Source: Saprospiraceae bacterium (GTDB lineage: Bacteria; Bacteroidota; Bacteroidia; Chitinophagales; Saprospiraceae). From it: a DNA stretch of 64,000 nt. Under the pieces are notes generated by a model. It did not search any database and was not told where the DNA came from. It worked only from the letters and a program-made list of their open reading frames with translations. Positions 1-9,667 of this stretch are shown one piece after another (position 1 is the first letter of the stretch; every line of letters begins with the position of its first letter). The DNA is taken from the NCBI GenBank assembly GCA_029263015.1, contig JAJCYI010000198.1, positions 1 to 64,000 of the forward strand, in the 5' to 3' direction. The position numbers were made by a program, and so were the translations under genes.

Positions 1-142
1 TGTTACCTACCTACGGCACGAAAAATACCGTTGGTTTGGCATTGCTACCCATGTTCCGTCCCTAACGGGTCAATCAAAGGACAGAAACCGCCATAAGCTC
101 TTGATTGTCAAGGATTATTATCCAGAACTCACGTTAAAATAG
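1..142 (+). CDS. C-terminal end of an unrecognised protein (cut by window edge)
   Basis: A frame open from base 2 to a TAG at 140-142 gives 46 residues with normal codon use, rich in Arg, Lys and aromatics (KYRWFGIATHVP near the start, KDYYPELTLK at the end). It has no stop before the edge and is the only plausible coding frame here, so it is probably the tail of a plus-strand gene convergent with the M1 peptidase. The family cannot be named from this piece. Confidence 0.55.
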   Translation, partial: VTYLRHEKYRWFGIATHVPSLTGQSKDRNRHKLLIVKDYYPELTLK

Positions 143-145
143 CTG

Positions 146-185
146 CCGCCTCATTCTGACTCCTGACTCCTCAACTCTGATCCCT
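146..185. repeat. Short tandem repeat, single arm (CTGACTCC word)
   Basis: About 40 bp between two convergent gene ends, with near-copies of the word TGACTCC followed by related CT-rich words. No complementary arm is visible nearby. It resembles one arm of the tandem-repeat hairpins found at other gene ends in this window. Confidence 0.4.
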
Positions 186-193
186 CAAAAACC

Positions 194-2182
194 TCACACC
201 AAAAAAGAGACTGCCTGCATGGCATTTTGTATCCAGAATACGGCCTTGGCGGCGAATTTAATTAATGGTGATTTTTGAGGCTCGATGGTCAGGCTATTAT
301 TATTCAGATCAAGGTCAATCCATATTTTTTGTTCAGGATCAATGTGTACAGAAATTACTTTTTTATTTCCGTAATATTTATATGCTTTTCGGCGGTCAAC
401 TCCATCCCAATTTTCAATTACTTTCGTTCCATCGTCAAAAACTACTTCGACATCCAAAGAGAAAATCATTTCACCCAGTCGGTACAATACGATTTCCGAA
501 TTATATCCATCTTTCAACTCTCCCCTTTCATGGATATTGGCCACGCTTTCTCCATCAAATAACCCATGGGGGGAAATTGATTTATTATTAAAAATCCGTC
601 CAACAGAATAATCGCACACATCAGTGGTATAAATCCATTGATAAAATATGGACATGATTTCTTGGGCTGTTTCTTCTCCGAGTTCATTACCCACTACATT
701 TTCCAATACTTTAAAAAAATCAGTTCCGGTCGGGTGTTTAAATTTCCACTGGTCAAAATAAGTCATGATTATTTTGTCCATGACCTCATCGCCCACCAAA
801 TTCTGCAGCGTCTGGAGCGAGGTTGCCGTTTTACTGTAAATCAGTCCCTTCCTGCCTTCCACAAATTCCCAACTTGGCCGGGCAATGATGCCTACTTTCG
901 GGTTCGGCATCTTAGTATATTCCCCCCGTGTTTTTTCACGGTTGTCATAATGGAAACCGTACATATTTACCATTGACTTTTTTTTGCCATAAGCATGATC
1001 AATGATGCGATCCTCCAAATAAGTAACAAAGCCTTCATCAAGCCAAGCTTCCTCTTTTTCATTGGAAGCGACCATACTCATAAAATATTGATGCGAAAAT
1101 TCATGGGCGGCCAGGGCCTCTGAGTTTTTCACACCGAGTGGCATATTGTAAAAAGTGCCCGCCGTGATCAATGTTGGGTATTCCATCAAGCCCGAACGCA
1201 GAGCGTGCAAAGGTGGGTCAACTATGGTAATGGTCGGATAAGGATATGGGCCAACATGCGCTGTCAAATAACTCAATGAATGTTTGACGGCCTCGATATA
1301 CCGATCAGCCATCATGCAATGTTCTTTAGGAATGAGCAGGCGAATCCGGACATGCTCCCACATTTCCACATGTTCCTCGAAATAAGGGTAGGCCGTCCAG
1401 GCAAAATCAATCACATCCTCCACGTGATATCGGCGGGTAACCGAACCATCAACATTGGTTTTCTCCTCAACTAGGCACCCCGAGGCGCCCAACACAAGGT
1501 GAGGGGAAGAAGTAATCGAGACATCATAAGTCCCAAAATCTGCATAGAATTCCGTCATACGGTGAAACTGATGGCAGTTCCAACCCCACTTTCCATCCAT
1601 GTTCACTTGATAGACCCCAGCCTGTGGAAACCAGTGGACAAAAAGGAAATAATCATCTTTGCTGTATCCTGCCCTGGCAATTATTTTCGGCATTTTGGCC
1701 GTAAATTTCATATTCAACACCAACGTATCTCCTGGCATAAGTGACTGACCAAGTGGTACTTGCAGCACAGATTGATCCATTTCATTATCATCATCAGGAT
1801 GAATATACTTTAATCCACCTGTTAAATCCGCACCTCCCTGCCGGCCAATACTGTCCACATTGATCCATCCCCATTCCTTTGCTTTCCGGTCAGAAAAACG
1901 CTGGTTAAAAATGGTATTTGCACCTTTCAGGAAAGTCGATTCACTATTTTTAAATGCGTTGAGGTACATATAGAACCGCATTTCATTCAGCGTATCTGGA
2001 GAGGTATTTACCCATGTAAGCGTTTGGTGGGCGGATATTTTTTTGGCAACATGGTCGAGGGTAAGTGAAATATTGTAGTTGGCATTGCGGCTGCTCAGAG
2101 GTTGATCAAAATAGGGATCGCACTGACCAATGACAAAAAGGTAGGTATTCAAAAAAACAATGCAGATCCAAAATCGCTTCAT
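194..2182 (-). CDS. M1 family zinc metallopeptidase, secreted
   Basis: A 662-residue protein with a signal peptide (MKRFWICIVF start, cleavage near residues 20-21). It carries the gluzincin zinc site HEFSH at residues 360-364 and the third ligand Glu383 in WLDEG, which is the HExxH-X18-E spacing of M1 aminopeptidases. A GLMEYP stretch (331-336) takes the place of the family's GxMEN exopeptidase motif. Residues 30-260 form the beta-rich N-terminal domain. It is probably an aminopeptidase in the periplasm or on the cell surface; the substrate is unknown. The gene is monocistronic, divergent from nothing nearby and separated from rpiB by about 130 bp. Confidence 0.9.
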   Translation of the reverse strand: MKRFWICIVFLNTYLFVIGQCDPYFDQPLSSRNANYNISLTLDHVAKKISAHQTLTWVNTSPDTLNEMRFYMYLNAFKNSESTFLKGANTIFNQRFSDRKAKEWGWINVDSIGRQGGADLTGGLKYIHPDDDNEMDQSVLQVPLGQSLMPGDTLVLNMKFTAKMPKIIARAGYSKDDYFLFVHWFPQAGVYQVNMDGKWGWNCHQFHRMTEFYADFGTYDVSITSSPHLVLGASGCLVEEKTNVDGSVTRRYHVEDVIDFAWTAYPYFEEHVEMWEHVRIRLLIPKEHCMMADRYIEAVKHSLSYLTAHVGPYPYPTITIVDPPLHALRSGLMEYPTLITAGTFYNMPLGVKNSEALAAHEFSHQYFMSMVASNEKEEAWLDEGFVTYLEDRIIDHAYGKKKSMVNMYGFHYDNREKTRGEYTKMPNPKVGIIARPSWEFVEGRKGLIYSKTATSLQTLQNLVGDEVMDKIIMTYFDQWKFKHPTGTDFFKVLENVVGNELGEETAQEIMSIFYQWIYTTDVCDYSVGRIFNNKSISPHGLFDGESVANIHERGELKDGYNSEIVLYRLGEMIFSLDVEVVFDDGTKVIENWDGVDRRKAYKYYGNKKVISVHIDPEQKIWIDLDLNNNSLTIEPQKSPLIKFAAKAVFWIQNAMQAVSFLV

Positions 2183-2314
2183 CTCAATTTAAGTATGTTA
2201 TCCGGATGTAAAATTGGAAAGCGTGCAAAGTAAGGAAGTTGAATTGAATTCAAAAGAACCTCTCGTTATTGGGGATAAAATTTACAAAATCATTACCTCC
2301 CGCGCCAATCAATA

Positions 2315-2764
2315 CTACTTGAAAAGCCGCTCCTCGGCCTCTTTCAGAAAAACAAGGCAATCCAAATCTTCTTTATCCTCACTGGGATTATTACTGAACC
2401 AAGCTTGAAGTATCTCTTTTGCCACCGTTTCAGAAGTAGCACGAAGGCTCATGCACAAGATGTTTGCATCATTCCATTTGCGAGCGCCGGCAGCAGTTTC
2501 GGCATCGTGGCAGAGTGCTGCATGGATGCCTTTCACCTTGTTGGCAGCGATTGAAATGCCCGTACCGGTCCAGCAAAAAAGAACGGCTTGGTCAAATTCC
2601 CCTGAGGCTACTTTCTCCGCAACTTCCAATGCTACCCTTGGCCAAGGTGCCACATCGGCAACGAGTGCTCCATAGGTTTGAACCTTATGTCCCATTTTTT
2701 TCAATTCATCCACCACTACTTGCACAACGTGCATTTTCATATCTGTTCCGACTGCTAATTTCAT
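2315..2764 (-). CDS. RpiB/LacA/LacB family sugar-phosphate isomerase
   Basis: A 149-residue protein, the usual length of RpiB. The fold signature is clear: FCWTGTGISIAANK at 63-76 with the catalytic-type Cys64, then NDANIL at 98-103. RpiB converts ribose-5-phosphate and ribulose-5-phosphate; relatives act on allose-6-phosphate or galactose-6-phosphate. Typical RpiB has HN before DANVL, with the His opening the sugar ring. Here that position is Trp97 (KWNDAN). The substrate may therefore differ from ribose-5-phosphate, so no gene symbol is given. It stands alone, divergent from the VOC gene at 3034. Confidence 0.8.
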   Translation of the reverse strand: MKLAVGTDMKMHVVQVVVDELKKMGHKVQTYGALVADVAPWPRVALEVAEKVASGEFDQAVLFCWTGTGISIAANKVKGIHAALCHDAETAAGARKWNDANILCMSLRATSETVAKEILQAWFSNNPSEDKEDLDCLVFLKEAEERLFK

Positions 2765-2877
2765 AAGGAAATAGTTTGAGATTTTAAAGGCTCAATTGAA
2801 AATGCCCAAAATATCCACATTTATTTAGAGATCGTTCTTTAGTTGCCTGAAATTTATGGATTTTTGTGCGCTTTTTG

Positions 2878-3017
2878 GTAAGGAGGGGTCAGGCATTAGG
2901 AGTCAGGGGCCAGGTTCAAGGAATCAGATTTTAGAAATTACCCTGAAAAAGATAATGAAGAGGTTATTGAAGAGATTGAACCAGTTTTTTTTGAAACCTG
3001 ACCCCTGACCCCTTAAA
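2878..3017. repeat. Tandem-repeat hairpin (CAGGGGT word)
   Basis: The left arm (about 2878-2918) repeats GTCAGG/GTCAGGGG words. The right arm (2993-3017) reads AACCTGACCCCTGACCCC, its complement. About 75 bp lie between them. It occupies the divergent intergenic space between the RpiB-like gene and the VOC gene. Confidence 0.65.
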
Positions 3018-3033
3018 CCACTAACTACTTAAA

Positions 3034-4107
3034 ATGAATATGATAAACGGAAATCCCCTCATCGCAGGCATCCAACAAATAGGCATTGGCAACGCACACG
3101 TCCATGACACCTGGCGCTGGTACCGGGAACATTTCAATTTCGACGTCCCAATTTTTGAAGAAGCTGCCGAGGCCAGACTCATGTTGCCTTATACAGGGGG
3201 CGAGCCACGGAAACGCCACGCCATTCTCGCTCTCAATATGCGTGGTGGCGGTGGTTTGGAAATCTGGCAATACACCGAACGGAAGCCACAAGCCCCTGAC
3301 TTTCAGACCCAACTGGGCGACCTCGGCATTTATATTTTAAAAATAAAATCCTCCGATGTAGAAGCCACCTACCGTTTCCTCAAAGAAAAAGGTGCAAATA
3401 TCCTGAACGGGGTAACGCTCAACCCAGCTGGGCAATCCCATTTTTTCATGAGCGACCCTTTTGGAAATTTGGTGGAAATTGTGGAAAGCAAAGAATGGTT
3501 TTCCAAAGGCAAGTGTTCAATGGGAGGTGTTTTTGGTTGTACAATCGGGGTCTCAGACATTGAAAAGTCACTGTTGTTTTACCAAGACGTGCTGGGCTAC
3601 GACCAAGTTGTTTTTGATGAAACAGCTTCCTTCAATGACTTTGATTGCCTGCCCGGTGGACAGGAAAGCTGCCGACGTGTCCTGCTCCGCCATAGTGAAC
3701 CCCGACAGGGTGCATTCTCTAAACTGTTGGGTAGCAATGAAATAGAACTCGTTCAGGTAACTACTCGGAAGCCACGCCAACTATTTGAAAACCGCTTTTG
3801 GGGCGACCTCGGCTACATTCATTTGTGTTTTGAAATAGCTGGCATGGATGCAATGCGGAACAAGTGCAAAAAACTCGGCTACCCTTTTACAGTCGATAGT
3901 GGCGACAGCTTCGACATGGGCGAGGCCGCCGGCCATTTCAGCTACATCGAAGACCCAGACGGCACGCTGATCGAATTTGTGGAAACACATAAAATCCCGC
4001 TGCTGAAAAAATTGGGCTGGTACCTCGACTTACGCAAACGCCCTTTTGGAAAATCCCTGCCGAATTGGATGGTTAGTGCCTTGAGCTTTGGGAGGGTGAA
4101 GGATTGA
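3034..4107 (+). CDS. VOC superfamily protein with two glyoxalase-like modules
   Basis: A 357-residue protein with two vicinal-oxygen-chelate modules, roughly residues 8-152 and 163-325. Each module ends in a metal-ligand-type Glu strand: DPFGNLVEIVES in the first and DPDGTLIEFVET in the second. Paired VOC modules occur in glyoxalases, extradiol dioxygenases and epimerases. Nothing in the sequence or the neighbours fixes the substrate. It has no signal peptide, so it is cytoplasmic. The start ATG lies just after a tandem-repeat hairpin, and a GAATTGAGAATTAAG repeat begins at its stop codon. Confidence 0.8.
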   Translation: MNMINGNPLIAGIQQIGIGNAHVHDTWRWYREHFNFDVPIFEEAAEARLMLPYTGGEPRKRHAILALNMRGGGGLEIWQYTERKPQAPDFQTQLGDLGIYILKIKSSDVEATYRFLKEKGANILNGVTLNPAGQSHFFMSDPFGNLVEIVESKEWFSKGKCSMGGVFGCTIGVSDIEKSLLFYQDVLGYDQVVFDETASFNDFDCLPGGQESCRRVLLRHSEPRQGAFSKLLGSNEIELVQVTTRKPRQLFENRFWGDLGYIHLCFEIAGMDAMRNKCKKLGYPFTVDSGDSFDMGEAAGHFSYIEDPDGTLIEFVETHKIPLLKKLGWYLDLRKRPFGKSLPNWMVSALSFGRVKD

Positions 4108-4141
4108 TTGAGAATTGAGAATTAAGAATTGAGAATTAAGT
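4108..4141. repeat. GAATT/GAGAATTAAG tandem repeat at the VOC stop codon
   Basis: The words GAGAATTGAGAATTAAGAA repeat twice directly after the stop codon at 4105-4107. It is a single arm of the class that forms hairpins at 13.5 and 32.6 kb. Confidence 0.5.
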
Positions 4142-4216
4142 CCCGGATTGGGCTTTCGATAGCCATCGGAATTTAGCCATCCGATTGAGAAAAGGAATCA
4201 CCAAAAAGCACCTACC

Positions 4217-4849
4217 ATGAAAAATTTGTTGTGCAAAAGTAAGTATGCCGTCCTGGCAATATTTCTGATGGCGCTATCCTGCCAAAAAGAAGAGTGCCCA
4301 ATAATAGAGCCACCGGAAGACAATAAGCTGGTCATCGAAGTGAACGTGAACAAGATGTACTGGGGAGAGTCCGGGGCAAGCGGGGAAGTGAATGGTGAAA
4401 ATAAAGAGTACGGGATGGCGGAATTTTTTATAGCTCCCAACAATGGCCTATTTCGCATTGCGATCAGCAAATTCGTTTGGTACGAAAATTCGGTCTGGGC
4501 AACTCGTGAACACTTCTCATTGGGCAATTTAAAAACCGAAGATTTTACCAATGGGGATACTGTTTTTATCAAAAGGGAAGATTTTATCAACATGACCGAT
4601 CCGAGCTGCAGTATCCACCATTTATACTTGGATGGAGACGCAGCAGCCGAATGCTACGAAATAGACGACGAAGCGGAGACCCCGTCGTGGTTGTTGATAA
4701 CTGAATACAACCCTGCAAATAGAGTGGTCGTTGGGGAACTCCACCTCTCCCTTGAAATATCAGATGAATGCCCCCCGAAATACGACCCAAACGCACCGGA
4801 TTATATTACTGTACGCAATTTCCATTTCAGGGCGAAATTGAGGGAGTAA
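4217..4849 (+). CDS. Lipoprotein of unknown function, first of a tandem pair
   Basis: A 210-residue protein. The N-terminus has a basic leader, a hydrophobic run and the lipobox LMALSC, so it should be acylated on that Cys and anchored in an outer or inner membrane. The mature part is acidic. It contains a YLDGDAAAECYEIDD segment near 135-150 and ends with CPPKYDPNAPDYITVRNF. It is closely related along its whole length to the next gene, 11 bp downstream, so the pair is a recent tandem duplication and probably one transcript. No known family was recognised. Confidence 0.75.
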   Translation: MKNLLCKSKYAVLAIFLMALSCQKEECPIIEPPEDNKLVIEVNVNKMYWGESGASGEVNGENKEYGMAEFFIAPNNGLFRIAISKFVWYENSVWATREHFSLGNLKTEDFTNGDTVFIKREDFINMTDPSCSIHHLYLDGDAAAECYEIDDEAETPSWLLITEYNPANRVVVGELHLSLEISDECPPKYDPNAPDYITVRNFHFRAKLRE

Positions 4850-4860
4850 AATCAATAGAC

Positions 4861-5484
4861 ATGAAAAATCTACTTTCCAAAATCAAATATGCAATCCTGG
4901 CAATATTCCTTATGGCACTATCCTGCCAAAAAGAAGATTGTCTCATAATAGACCCGCCGGAAGAAAATAAGCTGGTCATCGAGCTAAGCGTAAACAAACT
5001 TTATTGGGGAGAAACAGGCGCAAGTGGGGAATTGAACGGCGAATACAAAGAGTACGGGACAGCGGAATATGCAGTGGATTCCAATGGCGTTTATGGGATG
5101 GCCATCAGCGAATTCGTCTGGTATGAAAATTCCACCTGGGCAGCAAGGGAAGTGATCGCTCTTGACAATATCGTGGAACTGACCACAGTCGGGGATACCA
5201 TAGAACTTGTGGGGCAAGAAATATCCAGTACAGAACCATTAATACGCCTTTTTCACATGTACCTTGACGGCGACGCCGGAGCGGAGTGCTATAACATAGA
5301 TGACAGTGCGGGATCCAAATCGTGGTTGTTGATAAATTATTATAACAGTACCAACAATGTGATCGTGGGGGAGCTTAACCTCTCCCTTGAAATATCCGAT
5401 GACTGCCCCCCGAAGTACGACCCGGACGCACCGGATTACATTACTGTACGCAACTTCCGGTTCAGGGCGAAATTGAGGGAGTAG
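4861..5484 (+). CDS. Lipoprotein of unknown function, second of a tandem pair
   Basis: A 207-residue paralogue of the gene at 4217. The frame is open from 4768, but the start is set at ATG 4861 because MKNLL, the basic leader and the lipobox LMALSC then line up with the paralogue. Leader and C-terminal 30 residues are almost identical in the two copies; the middle (about 70-130) has diverged most. Function is unknown. Both are probably surface or periplasmic lipoproteins. Confidence 0.75.
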   Translation: MKNLLSKIKYAILAIFLMALSCQKEDCLIIDPPEENKLVIELSVNKLYWGETGASGELNGEYKEYGTAEYAVDSNGVYGMAISEFVWYENSTWAAREVIALDNIVELTTVGDTIELVGQEISSTEPLIRLFHMYLDGDAGAECYNIDDSAGSKSWLLINYYNSTNNVIVGELNLSLEISDDCPPKYDPDAPDYITVRNFRFRAKLRE

Positions 5485-5602
5485 GGGCGCTGAGTTGGGA
5501 GGCATTTTAAACATGCCTCCCAACTTGACAAGAACCGGATAGCTTTTTTTGGCAAGTCAATCGGATCGGCTAAATGCCAGTCCAATTGAAAATAGGGATT
5601 CT

Positions 5603-7909
5603 TCATTGCCCTTCCCTCCCCACTTCCTTTTTGGGTTTCTCCCTTTTTGAATCCACCTTTTCGTTTGAACCCTGCAAAGCAGCAGGAATAGGCACAGATG
5701 CTCTCCTCTTATTTATCTTTATCAAATCTTCAACAGTAATTGGTCGGCGGTCTATCTGCCAACTAAACCCTTCTAAACGCAGGGCGTCGTGGTCTGCTTC
5801 CTTCATAGGGATTAAATTGGAATTCGGCTGGGCGTAAAACACGATGCCTTCTACTTCATTGTTCCCGAACAGGATTTTCATCTCACTGCACGCCGTTTTG
5901 TTCACGCCGATGTATGCCTGTTCATCATCGAGGGCATAATAAACCGCCTCAGCATTCCCCGATACCATCACCCGGCGGAGTTCGCTGCTATCGAAATGGG
6001 CAATGCTGTTCCTTCCTTGTATTTGATTGTAAAACACCTCGTCCGGGGTGTTTATTATGAATGATTCTTCGACCAAATAAATGCGGTCAATAGCTCCGTT
6101 GGCCAATTGGATGCGCATGTGTTTCGCCGTGAACTGAGACGTGTCAGACCAGATTATCGGCTCTTTGAACAGCCTGAACATGGAATCAACTGAACTGTAC
6201 GAGAGGGAATCGCACAAGGCTTGGAGGTTGTTTTTATATATACGTACATCATTGAAAGCCAAAATGATGCGCTCGTCATCTGATCCTTGTTTTTGGTCAG
6301 CGGCCTGAATTGTGTCTTGGATCAAATCCTCCCCAAGTTCGGCAGACGGTGCGGAAATTGAATCCACGATGTTGGTCAATGTATCAGTTTCTGGAATTGA
6401 TATTAATTTAGAAACCCCATTTTTCCCATTTACAAATTGTTCAAATACCTCTTCGGGAATTTCATCGAGAGGCTTTTCCAGAGGTTCAACTATCTCGACC
6501 GAATCTTGGCTGACCAAACTTCTGGCACCAGCAATACTATCACCAGATTCCTGTAATAATGTGTCAACTACCGATTGTAAACTGGAGACGGAGGACTGCA
6601 AACTGTCCAATCCAGGTTGCCGTTCCTCTTTTGAAACCTGCAAGCTATCAAACTCCGAACCTGGCTCGTATGAAAGCAAGGTATCCGCACTGATGAACAT
6701 TGAATCGCCATCTATAACCTTTATCATCAAAGGCCGCGCTGGCCTGCCCAGTGAATCCCTACCACCAATCGCTTTTAGGAAATTGCGCTTTTGGGAATGT
6801 TCAGCATATTCGCAGATGACGGTCATTTTTTCAGTCGTATCTTGGAAAACCACCTTGCCCGTTGCAATTCCTACCTCCCGGTCTTTGAGGTAATCCACTT
6901 GGTCGGCATCTAAGATCTGAGCCCCATCAACAATGTGCGAGCGTCCGCGGGTCGAATAAGTTTCATTTTTAGAATCGTAATAAATCGTATCTCCAGAAAG
7001 TGTTCGTTCTTCATCCTGAAAAAAGGCATTGCCCTCCAAAACAGTCACCCCAGTAGTTTCATTACGCCGTATGACATCTGCGTTGGCGACACTGGTTGAA
7101 TCCTCAAAGTGGGCATCCCCGATTAAGACCACTTCCTTGATATTGCCATCGTAGGTCATTTTATCGGCCCATGCTTTTTGGTCATTTTTTACGTATTGGG
7201 GGTTCTTGTTAAATTCGGCAAATTTTCTATTTATGTTATAAAACCCTGATTCCGTGTATATTCTGGCCGTATCCTGATCAATTAAAGTCGGGGCGAGGAA
7301 AGTAACGATCTTCGTCCTTGCGTTGAATTTCAAAGTGTCCGAACGCAACGTGAAATCCGGACTGACCACCACCACGCTGTCCCGGAAAAAGATGTCATCC
7401 GTCTTCGCATGAAAATAACCTCTTGTGCTTTTCAGGAATGTGGTGTCATCGGTCAGCGTGGCCCCGGTTAAGTAAACGGCTATTTTAGTGTTGACATCGT
7501 AAGTTAGGTGTTCGGTAAACAGTTTTTGCCTGCCCTTCAGCATGGCAACATTACTGTATAGGTCTGCAATTTTAGTATCGCTCGAATACTCCGATGAATC
7601 TGCAAAGATGGTGGTGGAGTCACCCTGCTGGAGGATAAAATTGCCCTGTGCCACCATGTCCGTGCTATTGACGATGGTCGAGCTATCGCAGAAAATAAAA
7701 ACCGTATCCTGGTTGAGTTCCACATGCCCGATCAGTTTTTGTACCGTATCGAGGCCAACGATCTGGTATTGCAATTCATCGGCATAACGGATGTGGATGA
7801 AACTGCTCGCTAAAGTGTCGGCAGAGGGAAGTGAATCGCGGGAAGTAGTTTGGGAGAAAGCATCGTTCGTGGAAAGAAGAGCCAATGTCAGTATCAAAAA
7901 TACTTTCAT
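5603..7909 (-). CDS. OstA/LptA-like protein (organic solvent tolerance family)
   Basis: A large secreted protein of 768 residues when started at ATG 7909. That start gives a signal peptide (MKVFLILTLALLS) and has GAGGGGGTG just upstream. The frame is open back to 8044, but the extra 45 residues do not look like a leader. Residues 30-380 are a chain of beta-strand repeats with DT, GDT and VVFQD motifs typical of the OstA-like domain of LptA/LptD jellyroll proteins. The C-terminal ~150 residues form a second such block (IRIYKNNLQALCDSL onward). A Ser/Leu-rich linker (about 420-560) separates them. It likely takes part in lipopolysaccharide transport to the outer membrane; the exact role in Bacteroidota is inferred. 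Confidence 0.8.
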   Translation of the reverse strand: MKVFLILTLALLSTNDAFSQTTSRDSLPSADTLASSFIHIRYADELQYQIVGLDTVQKLIGHVELNQDTVFIFCDSSTIVNSTDMVAQGNFILQQGDSTTIFADSSEYSSDTKIADLYSNVAMLKGRQKLFTEHLTYDVNTKIAVYLTGATLTDDTTFLKSTRGYFHAKTDDIFFRDSVVVVSPDFTLRSDTLKFNARTKIVTFLAPTLIDQDTARIYTESGFYNINRKFAEFNKNPQYVKNDQKAWADKMTYDGNIKEVVLIGDAHFEDSTSVANADVIRRNETTGVTVLEGNAFFQDEERTLSGDTIYYDSKNETYSTRGRSHIVDGAQILDADQVDYLKDREVGIATGKVVFQDTTEKMTVICEYAEHSQKRNFLKAIGGRDSLGRPARPLMIKVIDGDSMFISADTLLSYEPGSEFDSLQVSKEERQPGLDSLQSSVSSLQSVVDTLLQESGDSIAGARSLVSQDSVEIVEPLEKPLDEIPEEVFEQFVNGKNGVSKLISIPETDTLTNIVDSISAPSAELGEDLIQDTIQAADQKQGSDDERIILAFNDVRIYKNNLQALCDSLSYSSVDSMFRLFKEPIIWSDTSQFTAKHMRIQLANGAIDRIYLVEESFIINTPDEVFYNQIQGRNSIAHFDSSELRRVMVSGNAEAVYYALDDEQAYIGVNKTACSEMKILFGNNEVEGIVFYAQPNSNLIPMKEADHDALRLEGFSWQIDRRPITVEDLIKINKRRASVPIPAALQGSNEKVDSKREKPKKEVGREGQ

Positions 7910-8104
7910 CACCCCCTCATTTGCCAAAAGGGTGCGGATCAATCCACACCCTTTTGGAATCTGGGCCAAGTTTCCCTGACCGTCTCGATATGTTGCAATC
8001 AACTCGTTCATTCTGCTATTAAAACGAAACACGGCATTCGGCACATAGGCATTGACTTTTCTTTAACTTGGGGTTGGCGATTAGTGATTAGTTGAACGGA
8101 TCGA

Positions 8105-9661
8105 CTAAATGCCGTATGGGCGAATTTTCCCTATCAATGTTGTGCCTTCGTGTTTTTTCTTTTCTACATTTCCATAGATTTCTTTACCGAAAATTCCAGT
8201 TGAAATAATTGCCTTTATTAGTACATCAATTACTGGTACAGAAACACTATTTCCAATTAACTTCATCCACCTTGCTCGGGAGTAAGGTAAAATAAAATCT
8301 TTAGGAAATCCTTGGATAATACAGGCTTCTTCTTTTGTTATTTTCCTATATTCTTTTCCAAAATAGATTTCTTTTAAAAATTTTCTTTTGTATTCTTCAT
8401 GATTTTTAGGTATAATATTTTTGAGGGATATATAATCGTTTGTATCACTTGCTACTAAGGTGGGAAAGACATCAGATGTAGGCATAAATACTCTATTAAC
8501 TCCATTCAACCCACTACTTATCTTGGTATTCTTGAAGTCGTATCGTTGCTCAACACATTTAATTATTTTTTTTTCGAGGAGAGAATTGATTGTGTCCGTT
8601 ATTGAAATCCGTTTTATTTTAAGTGCTCGCTTATTTTTTAATTCGTCAATTATCAAGAAATTATTGGTAGTAAAACCTAAAAGTTCTAATTCGGATTCGG
8701 ACAACTCAGATTCTTGAAAATTGAAGATTTCAAATTTGTAATCGATTTGTTTAAGAATTCCAGATTCTTTTAATCCGTCAATTTCTTTTTGTGATATAGT
8801 GGAATCTAAAAGTTTAAATTGATTTAATGACAATGGGTTTCCGTCAAGTGGTCCAAACTGACTTTTCCGTCTGTTTTTCAGCAGGAGTAAGCATATTTCC
8901 TTTTGCCTTTCAGTTGTATCTAATATATCCCAAGAATGAACAGTTGTATGTCCATTTCTTAAGTCATTAAATAAGAAATAGTCGTTGAACCCATTCTTAC
9001 TTGAGAGGCTCATTTGCTTAGATTGAACAGCATTACCGAAAAGGTCTTTTTGAAAGGTTTGTGGCTCTGTAGGGATATTGATTTCCCAGCCCAAAATATC
9101 CGCTAAGGTTACTTTTTTGCCAAACCAATCAGGCAATGAAAATTCGTCGAAATATTTCTTTTCTCCAAACCCAACTATATAAATTCTGATTCTATTTTGA
9201 GCTACGCCATAATCATGGGAGTTAATCACAAAATGTTTAGCATAATATCCTGCTTGTCTAATTCTATCTAAAATATAGGATAAAGCTTCTTTATTTCTTG
9301 GGTCAACTAATCCCTTTACATTCTCAAAAATGAAAGCTTTTGGTTTAGATTGATTGAGTAGAAAAATTGTATCATTCCAAAGTTGTCCTCTATCATCATC
9401 GAAGCCTAAGTTTTTTCCAGCTATAGACCAACTTTGACAAGGCACACCGCCTGTTAAAATATCATGTTTGGGTAATTTCTCTATTTTAGTAATATCTCCA
9501 AAATTCATGTAGGGTTCAATCCCATAATTTTCGCAATAGGCATTTATTGCGTCTTTATTTACTTCGCTAAACCCAATGCAAGAACCACCATTTGCACTAA
9601 GAGCCATTTTAAAGCCCCCAATTCCAGCAAACAAATCAATGAATGTGAATTTTTTCGTCAT
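8105..9661 (-). CDS. DNA (cytosine-5) methyltransferase of a type II R-M system
   Basis: A 518-residue C5 methyltransferase with the motifs in normal order: FIDLFAGIGGF (motif I, 7-17), GGVPCQSWS with catalytic Cys75 (motif IV), ENV at 113-115 (motif VI), QNRIRIYIVGF (motif VIII, 155-165) and GNSVSVPVI near 468 (motif X). The long stretch 180-420 holds the target recognition region. It lies 6 bp after the endonuclease gene, so the pair is probably co-transcribed. Both genes are clearly more AT-rich than their flanks, a sign of transfer. It should protect host DNA by methylating the endonuclease site. Confidence 0.93.
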   Translation of the reverse strand: MTKKFTFIDLFAGIGGFKMALSANGGSCIGFSEVNKDAINAYCENYGIEPYMNFGDITKIEKLPKHDILTGGVPCQSWSIAGKNLGFDDDRGQLWNDTIFLLNQSKPKAFIFENVKGLVDPRNKEALSYILDRIRQAGYYAKHFVINSHDYGVAQNRIRIYIVGFGEKKYFDEFSLPDWFGKKVTLADILGWEINIPTEPQTFQKDLFGNAVQSKQMSLSSKNGFNDYFLFNDLRNGHTTVHSWDILDTTERQKEICLLLLKNRRKSQFGPLDGNPLSLNQFKLLDSTISQKEIDGLKESGILKQIDYKFEIFNFQESELSESELELLGFTTNNFLIIDELKNKRALKIKRISITDTINSLLEKKIIKCVEQRYDFKNTKISSGLNGVNRVFMPTSDVFPTLVASDTNDYISLKNIIPKNHEEYKRKFLKEIYFGKEYRKITKEEACIIQGFPKDFILPYSRARWMKLIGNSVSVPVIDVLIKAIISTGIFGKEIYGNVEKKKHEGTTLIGKIRPYGI

Positions 9662-9667
9662 AGTAGT

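Noticed and set aside
5565-8113. Direct repeat GGATCGRCTAAATGCC at 5565 and 8098
   Set aside because: Two short matches flanking the OstA-like gene, with no terminal motif or duplication; too weak to call a mobile unit.
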